Source: Ostrinia nubilalis
Taxonomy: Eukaryota; Arthropoda; Insecta; Lepidoptera; Crambidae
Assembly (NCBI RefSeq): GCF_963855985.1
Contig: NC_087091.1
Coordinates: forward strand, 11,724,154-11,788,153
DNA: 64,000 bases
Direction: 5' to 3'
This document shows, piece by piece, positions 12,169 through 25,409 of the stretch (position 1 is the stretch's first letter; each line of letters starts with the position of its first letter). A model generated the notes under the pieces. That model did not search any database. It was not told where the DNA came from and saw nothing but the letters and a program-made list of their open reading frames with translations. Both the position numbers and the translations under genes were made by a program.

Positions 12169-15100
12169 TCACTGCGACGCGACCGCTCCGGCCATCCTTT
12201 GCCGGACGTCACTGAGCGCTGAACCATTGGCAAAACCATTCAATAATGGCAGCTTCATCTCTTTTGGTTCTGATTTCGATGATTCGATCTCCACCTTGAC
12301 CTTGGCTTTGGCATTCTGCAAAAAAGAAAGAAAAGGTTAATTACTTTAAGTTGCAGAATCACACATGTTTTGATGACTCCGCAAAAACAAGCCTACCTAA
12401 ACTCAATCTATTTGGATAATCACGATGATCTAGCCTGCGATTTTGCGACTGCGACCTCCAAATTGAGATATTTTAATATAAAAAAATGACTTTTCAAATA
12501 ACAATGATGATCAAAATTTACGACATGCAAAGATTGTTAATACTAAAAAGTCAAGGTTAACTATAAATATCCCATCCACTGTATCTATGATCGGATTATA
12601 AGAAGCATTTGTTCGAAAAATAACTTACGTTGGACTTCTTCTTGTAGGCCTGCTTGTAGAAGTCGGAGAAGAGATAGTAGAATAGAACTGCGTGCATTCC
12701 GATCCACCAGACGAAGGCGCGCGGGTAGTCGCAGTCGATGAACAATAACTGGAAGGCGTGGATGAACACCATCACGAATTGGACCTGTAACGATAGCACA
12801 CATTAATATAAGTTCTAGATAACCCATAGAGGCTTTGAGGAGGCTTTTAGTCCACAGTGGACATCTTAATTGAAACGAAGAAGAAGCTGCAGACGTCGCG
12901 TCCTGCATTAAAAGTATTTCCATCCATAAGTAGATACATACTTAAACTATATTCTAAACGTTGTAGTGGAATTGCCCAAAGAGGATAGAAATAGAAATAA
13001 TTTATTTACTTATTGATTGCTAAATTGATTGCCGTAGATTAACAACACATTTTCCCGAAAACATCTTAAGTTCGGGAAAAATCGAAAGTCCATCTTTTTA
13101 TGAGATCATTCCACTACGACGTTTAGATCCGGCTTAAAAATGAAATATTCAAATATTGGCGCATAGTTTTGCACTTCTATATACCTAAGCAAACTGTGGG
13201 TGTTACGAATTCCTTTTAGCTTTATGTTCCTAATGTAACATTTCTTTACATAAAATGACCGTAAAAACCGGCAGACAGTAAATATTACTTAACTACAATT
13301 TTGATTGTTGGTTATACTATTTTGGTGTTTCAATATTTGCTACACGGAATTACTGCTAGATAAATACCCCAGTAGGTAAAGTTTATCAGGCAAAGAGCTA
13401 GTAATGTCACGGATTAATATTAATCCATTGTAATGTACTATTTTATTAACAGTACAATAAACATTTTAAGCGACATCACTAACACTAACTAATGGCGCAT
13501 GTTTTGCACATTACATGTAAGTGCACGATTATTTACATGTCACCGTAAACAAGCTTGTTAATTATGTATGTATGGAGAGTCAACAGGCCGAGAAAGGGAA
13601 ACACACGTAAAGAATGCGACCACTGCCAATGAAAATGAACGCAAGGACGAAAATAATACAGTTTATGTTCATTTACGTACTGACAAAGTGACATTAATTG
13701 ATAATAATGAACAATATAGAGACCACTGTAATGAGCTGTAGAGTTTCCGATCGACTTCCACTTATTTTGCTTACAATATAATAGACAATTTAGTATAAGG
13801 ATAATACTCAATACTCAATCGTTTATTGCATAACCACATTAACCAACCACATATTTTATTTCTTGAAATAGATATAAAAAAGTGTTTTTCTACATTTCAT
13901 ACATTTACAAGTGAGTCAGGCGCGTTCGTAATGTTATTTAATTATTAAATAACGTGAAAAACGCCTTGATGAAAATTATTTTAGACTTTTCATGGTTGTA
14001 ATTGACGAGAGCCTACACACGTTTGCTGCCTGACCTCTGATTAACAAAGGTCTATTCGTCGCTGTCAAAACTCAATAATAATAATTCACCACCAAAAGTT
14101 CAAGTGCAAAAAATGCGTACTTACATAGCGGATACGCAAGAGATGTTTTTATTCGAGACTAGCGGCCGCCCGCGACTTCGTACGCGTGGATCCCGTTTTA
14201 CCCCCTTCATCTATCTTACGCGGTTTAGATTTTTTCATACAAATGTTTTTTCCCGCTAACTCCCGTTCCCATGGGAATTTTGCAATATCCTGTTGTAACT
14301 AAGCTTTAAGTTTACTAAGGTACCTGCATGCCAAATTTCAAGCGTCTAACTTAAGCGGTTTAGATTTTTCATACAAATGGATTTTCCCGCTAATTCCCGT
14401 TCCCGTGGGAATTCCTAAGTATCCTATAACCTGCCCAGGAGTATGAAGAATAATCGTACCAAGTTTCGTTAAAATCTAGTAGTTTTTGTTTCTATAAGGA
14501 ACATACAGACAGACAGACAGACAGACAGACAAAAATTTTACTGATTGCATTTTTGGCATCAGTATCGATCACTAATCACACCCTGATAGTTATTTTGAAA
14601 ATATATTTCATGTACAGAATTGACCTCTCTACAGATTTATTATAAGTATAGGTAATCTAATCTCAAGATGCTTCTAATGTAGTAACAAAAAGCTTACCTA
14701 CGCAAGTGAACTTTTTGTACACATTTTTAGCAACCTTTCACAAACTGTGATGTTAATGTACCCCATAGTACAAGCTTTGCTTAATTTGTGACAAGAGGCG
14801 CAGTGTAAAATGACCAAGAATATTTATTATTATTAATGACCTCAGGATTTTAGATACAACGAGACGTAGGCAGTTGTATGTTCTGTATATCTTTATATTG
14901 GGCATGTCCATTACTCGGAAAAACTTGAAAGCTTGCCAAACATTAATAATAACACTAAAACCATGGCCCTGATAGGATCACTCGTATATTGACAGTGGAT
15001 CACTCTGTGCAATATGAAACATTCGTTATTCGGTTTATTTATAACAACGAACGAGGGTCGATTTGCTGCGCTACTTAGTAGCGACTCTACACAAGCTAAG

Positions 15101-18100
15101 ACTAGGCGCAGACCATCGATTTTTAGTTGGCCGATAATTGTGCCCGATTTTAAATCGTATGAAGAATCGGCCAAATCAAATCGGTGTAATGTGCGCACTT
15201 CCATACATGCCAATACTGATCAACTGCCCGACTAAACTATCGGCCGACGAAGAATCGATGGTCTGCGCCTAGTCTAAGGTATTCCTTGAAGCGTAACTAT
15301 ATTAATTTTAAAATCTTTATATTAGTAAACATAAGTGTACTTCGAGGAATACCTCAGGAAAGGAAAAATTAAGAACATGAAAGGTCCTTACCATCTGCAG
15401 GGCGGTGAGGTATTTCTTCCACCACAGATACTTCTGCACCTGAGGACCGAGGGCCGCCAAGAGGTAGTACGAGTACATGACGATGTGCACGAATGTGTTC
15501 AGCATCCCGAAGAAAGTCGAGTGACCGCCTGAAAAGATAATATTACTTTAGTAGGTTCATATTTCTGCAATCTTGTAGGATAATTTTCTCATACGTTTTT
15601 ATTTTTATATCTTTAGAAACATCTTCAAATAGTTGTTACCTCCAACCTACTTAAATGAAATGAACAGTGTTTTAATTCTACGGTAGGCAGGTACTTTTAC
15701 AATAAGTTATGCTAATGATAAAACAAAATTTATTGTGTTACAATATTGCACACACGAGCAATCTTTATGCATTGTATTATTATGGAAAATAATGATTACA
15801 GACATAATAGTATTGGAATCTTATTAACTTTTAACCTTTTGATGCCTTTGCCTATCGTTTTTGTTCGGTATTTTAGTTTTATTTCATTCGAATAACAATG
15901 GTATTTTTTATCTCTGACTTATTAAGATATTTAAAAGGCATTAAGATACAATTTGCATTTAAAGTAATTCATCACCAGCCAATAAGGACGGAGTATAATA
16001 GTAAGAAAAATGTTGCGAAAACGGGAATATTATTCAAACTATTTGCACGCGTACGAAGTCACAGGCACAGCTAGTTATAGATAAAATGACGTAAGTTCTT
16101 ACTTTTCAAGTAAGTAGGATTAGAAATGTAAACATTTTGAGAAGTAGGTGTGGTGTTTCGTACTTATTCGCTAGTCGGCGCTTATTTGTTTTCACGGCGA
16201 AGTAAGTGTTTGCAGTAGTTATTATGTACAGCAAGTATTCTTAGTAATACTCAATTGGATACTGTAGAAGAATTTTAATAGTTATCTAGTTATCTAATAT
16301 CATAAAAGCAAAACATAAGAAAAATATGAATATTTTGAAGTCTGTATGTAGGTAAATCCTTGATGATGACTACAATTCCCTTGATACTGTTCTTGATACT
16401 TAATATTTTTTATGTATAGCTGCACCCAATGAACATTTTATTCGTTTAATAATCATTAAGTATAAAATCTTCCTTTATAGTAATTGCTGCTGAAAACCCT
16501 GGTACCATTGGTGCAGTCTTTCAACCTCAAGAACAGTTTAAAACCCCTGGTACATTAGTTTAGAACAATTACATGCTTAGATTTATTTTTTAGTAGGTAC
16601 CTTCACATACTGAATCGCTTTTCTTCATTCAGACTTATAAAAAGCCCTAATGAACAGTGTTTTGCGTCTCAACTCCAAGAGTTCTAACAAATATTATTAA
16701 ATATATTTATTTACTGATTTGTCGCAATTCATTAAAAATCTAACACGCAATATAAAATGTTTTTATGCTATGCATTAGAATGTACTCTGGTTTACCTTGG
16801 CATTAAAGAATAGTTACAATAATATAGTTATTATTTTTATTTTGATAATATTCTTCAAATCATTTCGCCTGACTCATACATTACCGAACTGATTATAGGT
16901 AACTAAAACAGAACTTTATAGCATGTAGAGCTTTCTCGTTACATTTGCGAATGTGAAAATTAAGATGCATTGCATTTGGAATGTATACTGAAAAAATATC
17001 AGGAAACCTACAACTAACTAATCCATGCACAAACTTCATTATTATAAACTTAGCAACAAAAATGCAACTAAGTAATTTGTTGAGGATAAAAATACCTACA
17101 TAATAACAAAAAACGTGTTTATTTACCATATCTTAGTAAGTTACTACGCGGTGAGGTCATTGAGTAATATCAAAAGGGAAGCGAGTCTAGTTTTTAGTTC
17201 CGCAAACTATAAGTAATCCTTTTAATCGACGCATCTTGAAGTTCCATTGTAATCTGTTTGTATCTTCAGGAAAAATCAAGTTTTTAATAATACTGAAAGT
17301 GATACCACTATCTGTTACAAATTGTTTATTCAGATTAATTCTTCTATTAACTAACGAACAGCCAAAAGTCTGCCTAGATGACTATTTTAAATGCAAGGCT
17401 ATATTTATGTTGCAAACAACTTAAAAAAGGGAGCTTGCCAAAATTGGCAAAACTACAGAATTAGTTCTGTAGTAGATAATCTACAGGCTGTTAGGTAAAT
17501 GGGTATATGAGCCGACACTAGCCCATGTTAACATGGGCATATAAATGGTATGGTGAAGTCAGAAAATTGATATCTTCGTTTTAATTATTTTAATTTTCAT
17601 ACAAATCGGATTTTATAAAATTTATTTTGTATGAAAAGTTAAAAAATTAAAATGATGATATCAAACTGACTTCACCATACCATTTATATGCCCATGTTAA
17701 CATGGGCTAGTGTCGGCTCAGCGTCTTTCCGTTCTATACATGGCCAGAACGCACCCATAGGAAACTGCTCGTGTATATTTTGGAGTGTCTCTTTGTAAGT
17801 CGGTCACTACAAACTATACACGAATTTTGCGTACTGATCGTGTATAGTTTGTATCGTGGATGGATTCCGTCTTCGCTCCAAACTATACTACACCACTTAC
17901 AGTTGACTAGAGTGTGTTTAGTTTATTTGATTTAATAAAATATGGAATTATATTTAAAATTATTACATTTATTAGATATTATGCTCGTGCTTTGTCCTCG
18001 AGATTAGAAATAAGAACTACCTATTATGTTGATCACGTACGGTGATGCCATTTTTAAATTCATTAATTATTACATAAAATATTATTATTTTACTGAATCT

Positions 18101-21100
18101 ACATATTATTATAATAAATCTAGATTTATAACACTAATGTAAGTGGTTTCTGAAATTAAATTGATTAGGTAGATTTCAAATTAAATACCAATTATTTATT
18201 AGTGAGAGTGAATGAAGAAAGTTAAACGTGCATTATTAACTAAAATTGTCGACCGTTCGGTGTAGTGGTTCGAAACTGATAACTGTTCCGGAGGTAGCGG
18301 GTTCGATTCCCGCACAGTACAAACATTAATTTGTGTGCATGAACATATTTTGATATTTGTTTGTATTGGACTGGGTGTCTTCTATGTATAATAAGTATGT
18401 ATTTACAAAAAAAGTATTTAAGTATGTTTATATCCGTTATCTAGTACCCATATGTACTATGGGCTTTGCTTAGTTTGGGACTAGAAGCGCAGTGTAAAAT
18501 GTCCAGGGATATTTATTTTTATTTATTTAATTGTAATTTTATCTCAAGAACAAAAATCATTTTGACATACATAATTCTTAATTTAAGAGTTATTCAGCCC
18601 CAAAACAAATATCTTTTCTATGGCAGAACATGAAACACCAAAAAGCTCTTTATCAAAACAATGGCACGTGTCGAAATTGATTCAATGTTTAAAGTAGACA
18701 CGCAGTTATGAATTAATATGTAATAGAAAGAGAGGTAAGTCAAAATGACGAGCATGCAACTAAGTACTCGCGTATACATTGTAATCGCGAACTTATTACA
18801 ATACATACATGATTAGTCCGTATGCGTACTGACGATGTATATTTTGGAGTAAGATAATTGACCTAAGTCACTACAAAGTATACGCGAGCAGTACGCAGCG
18901 TATGCGTACTGGTCGTGTATAGTTTGGAGGAGCTTAGTAAAAAAAGTCACATCCAAACTATACTCGATTAGTTTCACACCCTTGCGTTCTGGCTATGTAT
19001 AGAATGGAAAGACGCGTCGGCTCATATACCCATTTACCTAACACCCTGTAAAGTGATATAATAGAAACAATTCAGAATCAAATTAATGCTTACCTGGAGT
19101 GAACTTGACTCCGAACCAGACCGACATGGGCATGATGCCGTGGTGGATCACATGCAGCTTCGACACGTGGTCGAACTTCTTACGCATCACGAAGAAGATC
19201 TGCAAACAAAAGACACGATTAATTAGAAACATAGAAACTGCACCATTTATAGCGTCGCTTGCGTTTAATTTGAAAGCCGCGTATTGATAAAAACATAGAT
19301 TCATTCAATTTTTACTTGGAACGCGTTGCAATTTCTTGGTTAGTTAGCCTAACTAAAAAGAGAAAGATGATTTTACTTGAGAACTTAAGGACAAAATTTT
19401 TATACTCTCCAATGTAGAGTCAGAGTTTATTGACCTTTTTATTGTTTTTCTTGGCTATGTTATGTGCACTCCAAATTAGGAGGATTATCTTGGCAAATGA
19501 AGGGTGACCTTTGAACCTGTCATAGGCCTCTTAGCGGACCCCCCACGGATTAAACCATACAAAGTATGTTTGCCGAGACAAAGACAACAAACGCCATTAA
19601 GATAACATCCTAGCTGTCATTTGTTTATACCAGACTATGTTCATACTAGATTCCAAACGAACATCGTGCAAAAAAGTTTTACCGCCATAAATTACAAAGG
19701 ACCCTTCTAGAAAATAGCCAGTTTGATCGCTTCGGTTCAAAATAGGCTCGTTCAAACCAAATCAAGGCTGACTTTAACTAAATATAGCGTTAGAAACTTC
19801 GAGTAGGCTCATTAACAAGCTCAAGATATTCTAAAATTTATCAAATATTTTTTTACGGCGTGTTATTAATAATAACACCTTACTTGTATGTTAATGATTT
19901 GTAATTAAGCGATCTAGTATTTGTACATGATAAACACAGATGATGTGCGAATGAAGGACTAAACAAAGATAAGCTAAAGCTCAGTATCATTAGGACTATG
20001 CTAATGTAATTCATGTGACCATGGAAGGCACGGAAATGAACATAGTCCAGCGACGCCTTGACAGTGAGAATGACCGACTGTTATGAGCGAAATAAACTCA
20101 TTAATTATGGATTATTAATAAATAGGAAGTGCCGTAAACGCTAAATCTATTTATGGTGCGCACTTCTTTCCTGGTCAAAAGTAGAGCTTCTATTTTTTTA
20201 TGAATTGTGTTTAGATGACTCTATGATATTCGAAAGATAAATATTGTAACAAGCTATACAGTTCGTTTGCTAATTCATTTTTATTTGCGATGGGTAAACT
20301 AACCCGCCGTTGTAATGGTTCATATTAAACATCAACTCACTGTGTCGAAGAACTCTGTGAACTTCGAGAAGTAATACCACCAACATCCGCTGGCCATCTG
20401 TAACAAAAAATTACAAAACAAAATTAAGCAAAGGATAAACTCACAAAAAATTATACATTATAGCATGACTTGTCAATTATGACCGCATGAAAAGTTGTAA
20501 CAAAAATGTTTTTTATGTCGGCAAAAAAGCTTTAGACTGGAATAACTTTACTTCTAGAGCCGTATGTACCTTTTAATTTCATTTATTTATACCGAATCCT
20601 TACCACGTACGACCTCAAGTAGAGCAAAAGTTGATGAAACCTTTTTTGGCAACTAATTAATTTTCTTGCGATAAAGAATCTTTGTTGTTTTTAAAGTAGA
20701 TGCACTTCAGATTAGTGCAATAAACAAGATTTTTTGCCACAAGGAATCTGGTAATTTACCTTTAAATATCCGGCACGATGACAACTATAAAATATAGTGT
20801 TATGACTGCAAATCGATGCTTAAATTATAGTTTAAAGTTGTATTATGACCAATTTGTTTACAAAAACCGCATGTCCTTTGTTTTTGCCCTGCATAATTTC
20901 CGTAAAAGTGTAACAAGGCAAAAAATAACTTGTTATGAAGTACCTATATCTCCGAAGGCAAACAACCCAGTTTAAGGCTTCTTAGTCTAAAGTTATGCGC
21001 ATTAGACTCTAGAAAGATCCATCCGGACTCTTTGCTCGAATAAAAAGAATATTACTTCGAGATGCTTGTTGACTTTACTTAGGAACACTAGAAATTACAA

Positions 21101-22805
21101 GAACAAAATATAAAGGTAGCCATTTTTCGTCTACCATCTTTATTCGTGATGTCACTTTAATTAAATTAATTGACAAATATATTTTTGCAAAGTCACGGTT
21201 TTTAAGCTTCGATATCCTATTGACAAGGAAACTTTCGATAAAGAATTTATTTTTGCAAAGTCACGGTTTTAAAGCCATGTATTCCATTAGGCAACATTTG
21301 TTGATAAACTGCTTATGACTAGTGTGAAACAAGTTTACTATAAACACAGGTTTCTGAAACTTGGTCGTCCACACTTGCTCTCCACTCATAGCGGGGAGCA
21401 CGGCAACATGTAGGTATCATAAACAATGTTTCATCCCCTATGTTTATGGACTGTTTACAAACTGTTTACAGAGATGATGAAACATTATGAAACATTGTTT
21501 ATGAACAGTTTATAAACGGTGTTTCTATCAGTGGCTTTAAGCTTCGATATCCTATTGACAAGGACACTTTCGATAAAGAATTTATTGAGTACGTTACAAG
21601 CCGCAAACCGCAATGACATCGTTATTTAATCACCCGATTACTTTAAGGCTATGTTAGGGATTTCTAGATTCAGCCAATCATGTCTTAATAGAAGTTACTG
21701 GAAAATCGTAACTACGAAATTCAAAATCTACGCTTTGAAATTTTTTTAAGCTTTGAAACGCGTATTAAGAAAAGATGACTTTGCAAGTTACAAAACGGAA
21801 GACGCTAGCCTGTTAAGAAATACATTGATCTCAATTATCGAAATATTGTTTACTTAGTAGGATTTATGTTGTACGCGTCATTAAAAAAATCGACTTGAGC
21901 TCTACATCAGGCAGTCAATTTTTTCAAGTGGAATATCATTTATATTTCTTGATTTTAAAATGTGTTTCATATCTTTATATGCCTTTTAAATTAATAATGT
22001 ATGCGCAAATAACATAGCAAGTGCTTACCCTCATTGCGGTGGGAGACCTTGAGTAGTCCACAGGTTGACACCGAAAACTGTATGATGTGAACCAGCCATT
22101 TGCTACGCTCTATGAAAAAAAAAAGTTTATTAATAAATAAAATACTTTAAGTAAATTAATATAGTTATCGTCAAAATCAGTAGGTGCACTTACCTCGTAG
22201 AAAAGCCAGCAGCTAAATATCACTTGAAACAAATTGTACCATATGAGTGTATTCTTCAGCTCAAAAGGTTTCCTATTTTCCATTAGCTTTGGCCCCAGTA
22301 CCTAAAAATAAATGTATTATGTAAACAACTGCGAATTAACTACAAAAATAGCAGTAGGCTCGCCTAAAAGTAACTTTATGACGCAGTAAGAATAAATATT
22401 ACCCACGCATTTAAATAATAGCGATAGATGAGTGATCATTCATAGATATTTTCCGCTATCAACTGGTATCAAAATATTTTTTAATTATATGGATATTTTA
22501 AAAGCAATCTCATTTTCCTACGTAAACAATGTAATTGTAGGAAGTTTACCGATGGAAAATATTATACATATAAGACAGTTAGAGTATTGAACTGGGCTAT
22601 TATTGAAATGAGTTCTCGTTGACGTAAGTACAATTAAATGATTATGAGACTGATCGTTACTCACTTTGACCGTGAACACGTATGTGAGGCAGATCGCCAG
22701 GGTGGGGAACGGGGAGGACATCAGCAGCCAATCCTTCACCCTGGGGTCACTCTTGTTGTCCATCAGGTCATGGTAGCCTGCCACTAGCCTATTTAGCACC
22801 TCCAT
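12169..22805 (-). CDS. Very-long-chain fatty acid elongase (ELOVL family), complete, 310 residues, eight coding exons
   Basis: The exons in order are 22805-22665, 22301-22194, 22109-22029, 20397-20341, 19199-19094, 15528-15392, 12784-12629 and 12315-12169. All have AG acceptors and GT donors, and all phases agree: phase 0, except a split Gly codon between exons five and six. ELOVL enzymes are multi-pass ER membrane proteins. They condense malonyl-CoA with a long-chain acyl-CoA, the rate-limiting step of chain elongation. Visible signatures are LGPKLMENRKPF (49-60), KFTEFFDT (122-129), the catalytic histidine box HVIHH (145-149), NTFVHIVMYSYY (175-186) and TALQM|VQF (206-213). The tail after about residue 255 is lysine-rich and ends in GAVASQ. 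It most resembles the insect CG31522/CG31523-type subgroup (ELOVL1/7-like) by memory of motifs, so substrate chain length is not known. The ATG follows a 5-base leader after acceptor AG at 22811-22812, with adenines around -3. Exon skipping is not needed. Confidence 0.95.
14159..14652 (-). mobile_element. Non-autonomous Helitron-like element with (GACA)n tract, copy B
   Basis: It has the same organisation and terminus as the copy at 5557-6055. Minus-strand CTAG abuts T (a14158 on the plus strand). The (GACA)n tract is at about 14507-14530. The other end has drifted from TC to CC. It lies in the elongase intron between exons six and seven. Confidence 0.78.
14757..14840 (+). mobile_element. SINE 3-prime tail fragment
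   Basis: CCCATAGTACAAGCTTTGC followed by a GCGCAGTGTAAAATG motif and a (TATTA)-type AT tail matches the 3-prime half of the SINE at 18250-18535. The tRNA-like head is absent, so this is a 5-prime-truncated copy. Confidence 0.6.
15101..15273. mobile_element. 173-bp MITE with CTAAG target duplication
   Basis: It begins ACTAGGCGCAGACCATCGAT and ends with the reverse complement. The inverted arms continue, with mismatches, through a GGCCGATA block. Both ends are flanked by CTAAG (15096-15100 and 15274-15278). The superfamily is not assigned. Confidence 0.82.
15980..16074 (+). mobile_element. Helitron-like fragment, 3-prime end only
   Basis: It ends CACGCGTACGAAGTC...CAGCTAG followed by T. Upstream it matches the reverse complement of the repeat at 10158-10380. 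It lies in the elongase intron between exons five and six. Confidence 0.55.
17721..19015. mobile_element. 1,295-bp TIR element with 9-bp target duplication GTCGGCTCA
   Basis: The exact 9-mer GTCGGCTCA stands at 17712-17720 and 19016-19024, and removing the insert restores the MITE arm. The termini are GCGTCTTTCC(G/A)TTCTATACAT, with about 33 bp of strong inverted identity and weaker similarity beyond. Near both ends there are repeats of a CGTGTATAGTTTGGAG-like motif in both orientations. There is no transposase. A 9-bp duplication suggests a Mutator-like or related superfamily, by inference. A SINE sits inside. Confidence 0.85.
18250..18535 (+). mobile_element. tRNA-derived SINE
   Basis: The head is tRNA-like: a degenerate A box around TGTAGTGGTTCG and a good Pol III B box GGTTCGATTCC (18300-18310), followed by GCACAGTAC. 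The body and tail have the GTACTATGGGCTTTGC and GCGCAGTGTAAAATG blocks and an AT-rich end. The same body block occurs alone at 14757-14840. A related head occurs on the minus strand at 46084-46165. Confidence 0.75.
21202..21586 (+). repeat. Direct duplication of a 49-bp block around a palindrome
   Basis: TTAAGCTTCGATATCCTATT and its following sequence appear at 21202-21251 and again at 21537-21586 with few changes. A second short block, TTTTTGCAAAGTCACGG, is also repeated (about 21182 and 21251). Between them, 21418-21535 is an imperfect palindrome built on CATAAACAATGTTTCAT. The arrangement suggests a small insertion and local duplication in the elongase intron. The type is unassigned. Confidence 0.55.
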
Positions 22806-25254
22806 TTTCACTGCAACAAAGATACACAGTTATTGGTTAATTCTGATTACTTAATATAATTTTATATTCAATACCTATGTTGATATCAATGGCTATAATA
22901 ATACGAGTACATTAGATGAGACAGATTTACGTTGCACGCATAAGTGTGGTGCCAGTGTACCACTTATAGAATGAGAAGTAGTTTGGTGCATAACCGCTGC
23001 ATATTGTTCAGCAACATACCGATGAATGTCAGGGTAGACCGGCCATACTGCGTCATTTCGTATTCCGGTATTTCAAACTCTGTTCTCAATCATCTAGGTA
23101 GTTTTAATTTATAAATATTGTTATCTGAGATGATCTTAACGAAAATAAACATGTCTTGAAAGTTTCGTTCTCCCTTGTCATCACCCTTGTACATTTCTCA
23201 CCTTTACGCTACCTTGGTTTGTTTAACAACATTCGCTCCATATACACGTATATTTCACGTTACGACTGCGCTGTGATTAATTGACGACGTATAATTAATT
23301 TTCATCACTTCAAAAAAGCTTTACATGCGCTTTTGGTGTCGCGATAATATCACTGCGAGTTAATGACTATAACAGATTATTTAATAAACGGGTCTCTTGG
23401 TTATCGTAATATGCCTATGAGGTTTCTAACAAAGACTGGATGAATGATATAATGTTTGGATTGTAATAGATTATCATAGATTTCCCATCTGAGTTGCTGT
23501 TCACACACCTTCCATCAAGGCTAATTGTTTATACGTGGTATATTTTAAATAATTGTGTATTGTACTGATAAAAAATCAAAACAATCCATTTATATTAATT
23601 TATACTTTGGTTACAATTCTTCCGATCTGTTTCAATGCAGATTCGAGAAGCAGCAAAGGTATTCGCAATTTTTTGTTTGAGAAAAAATTTACCAAGTTGT
23701 CCTTTATGATGGTCAAGGCCTCGTTTTACATCACAGAACTGGATCGCTAAGCAGGTATTATTTCTAAAAGAAAAAAAATACAAGCTGGGCAGAGTTGCGA
23801 CTCGTTCCCTCCGCCCTGAGACTACACTGCGCTGGCTTGTATGTAAGGGATCAATGAACCCAAAGCTACATAAATCAATCTTCTTTGACTTCAGCATTGA
23901 GCCATGAAATCTAAAGAGTTTAACTACTAAAAGTTGATATTGTTTAAAATATTCAAATACAATAAAATTATCGAAGAACCGTAAAATTTAAAGCCCACCC
24001 ACAAAATTCCGGCTCTAAAATTTCCGTTTAAAATAAATAGTAAACACACCTATTAATCTTATTCAAATGTAAGTTAAAAATAGCACCATAACTATTAGCT
24101 TTTAAAACTCCAGGCTTATTTTGAGAACATTTATTTATAAATGGAAAAAACCGTTTCAATGACGCATACGGCATTCATTATTCCAGACCGGTTCGTTCCT
24201 CGGGTTATTTTAATCGGTATGTGGATTAATCGAGAAAAGATTTGAATAAAAAAAAAGGTCGCAAAAAGCCTCCATCCGAAAGATGTTTAGGCAAATGTTT
24301 TATAATGAACTTATTGTAAATAAAAAACGGGGAATTTACAACCGGATATTTGTGGTGTTGTGATGACTTGATAAAAAAACTATCAATCATAAATGTTTAT
24401 TTACATACATCTACACTAACATAAGCGCTTAGATTTGCGAGAAAGTTATGGAAGGTGGTGGATGAATTTTGATGAAACCTATGCGGATGAAATCTTTAAG
24501 AAAACTAGGTACAAATATTACAGTGTGAGCAATTACTAAATTGAACCAAAGTTCACCAACAGCGATTCTGATTTCACAGGGCACGTTTTATCAAATGTGC
24601 ATAGCTCTTGTTTCTTTTTCAATGGTCTATTCAAAACATTAGTATCGTGTCATTCATGTGGGCGCTAACATTTTAAAATATTTCAAAAACGATAGATACA
24701 TTTTGGAGAATGTTCTCTCTCTCAAATAGGACTTGGTATTTCAAACGAGTTTAAGTTATTATGCGAGAGCATAGTTTAATGAAATAATAAAAGGCCTCTT
24801 ACGATTTTTTCTTTAACATAGATTTCGGTAAACTGCAAACCCATAAGGCTGACTAACATTGACACCAACGTTTGGTGTGGCCCCTCAGTTCTCTTTCTAT
24901 GATCTGAGTGTGGCCCTAACATTTTCAGTTAGTGCTTTCATTGCAAAGTGAAATAATGAAATCACTAAGATAGTACATCCACTGTTTCAGTCGATTTTTA
25001 TGCGAAATTAACGATGATTTTACCTTCTACGAACTACAAAAATAATAATAATATGTCTATTGACACAGTAGAAACCCCGTTCTCTGTATTTGAAAATTTA
25101 AATTGCAAATGTTGATAACGGATCGAGCTTAGAGCGAAAATGCAATGTCATTGTCTCCATTGCTCATGTTTCGATTAGATGTATGTGTATTACGTGATAA
25201 TAATTTCATTTCGATTACATTCATTTATATCTATAGGTCTAGCGCTTAATTGAG

Positions 25255-25409
25255 TCAGTGCCTAAGGTATGGGGGGGGAGGGGTAAGGGAGGGTTTTTTG
25301 TGACATTCAAACGTCAGCGAGACTTCAGATCTCCTTCAGATTTGTAATGCGGTCACGTCACAATGTCAATGTTACCCCTTCTGTGCCGCTCCCATACCAC
25401 AGACACTGA
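25255..25409. mobile_element. Small MITE with TCAGTG termini
   Basis: TCAGTGCCTAAGGTATGGG at the left and CCCATACCACAGACACTGA at the right form an imperfect terminal inverted repeat of about 19 bp. The interior contains a run of G and GGGTAA/TTACCC. No clear target duplication is seen. Confidence 0.55.

Larger units (their letters stand above)
17484..19048. mobile_element. Palindromic TA-flanked MITE split by a later insertion
   Basis: The left end CAGGCTGTTAGGTAAATGGG and right end CCCATTTACCTAACACCCTG are inverted and flanked by TA (17482-17483 and 19049-19050). The intact relative at 51758-52020 shows that the original element was a palindrome of about 263 bp. Here the right arm is interrupted at GTCGGCTCA by the 1,295-bp element 17721-19015. 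Confidence 0.85.
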
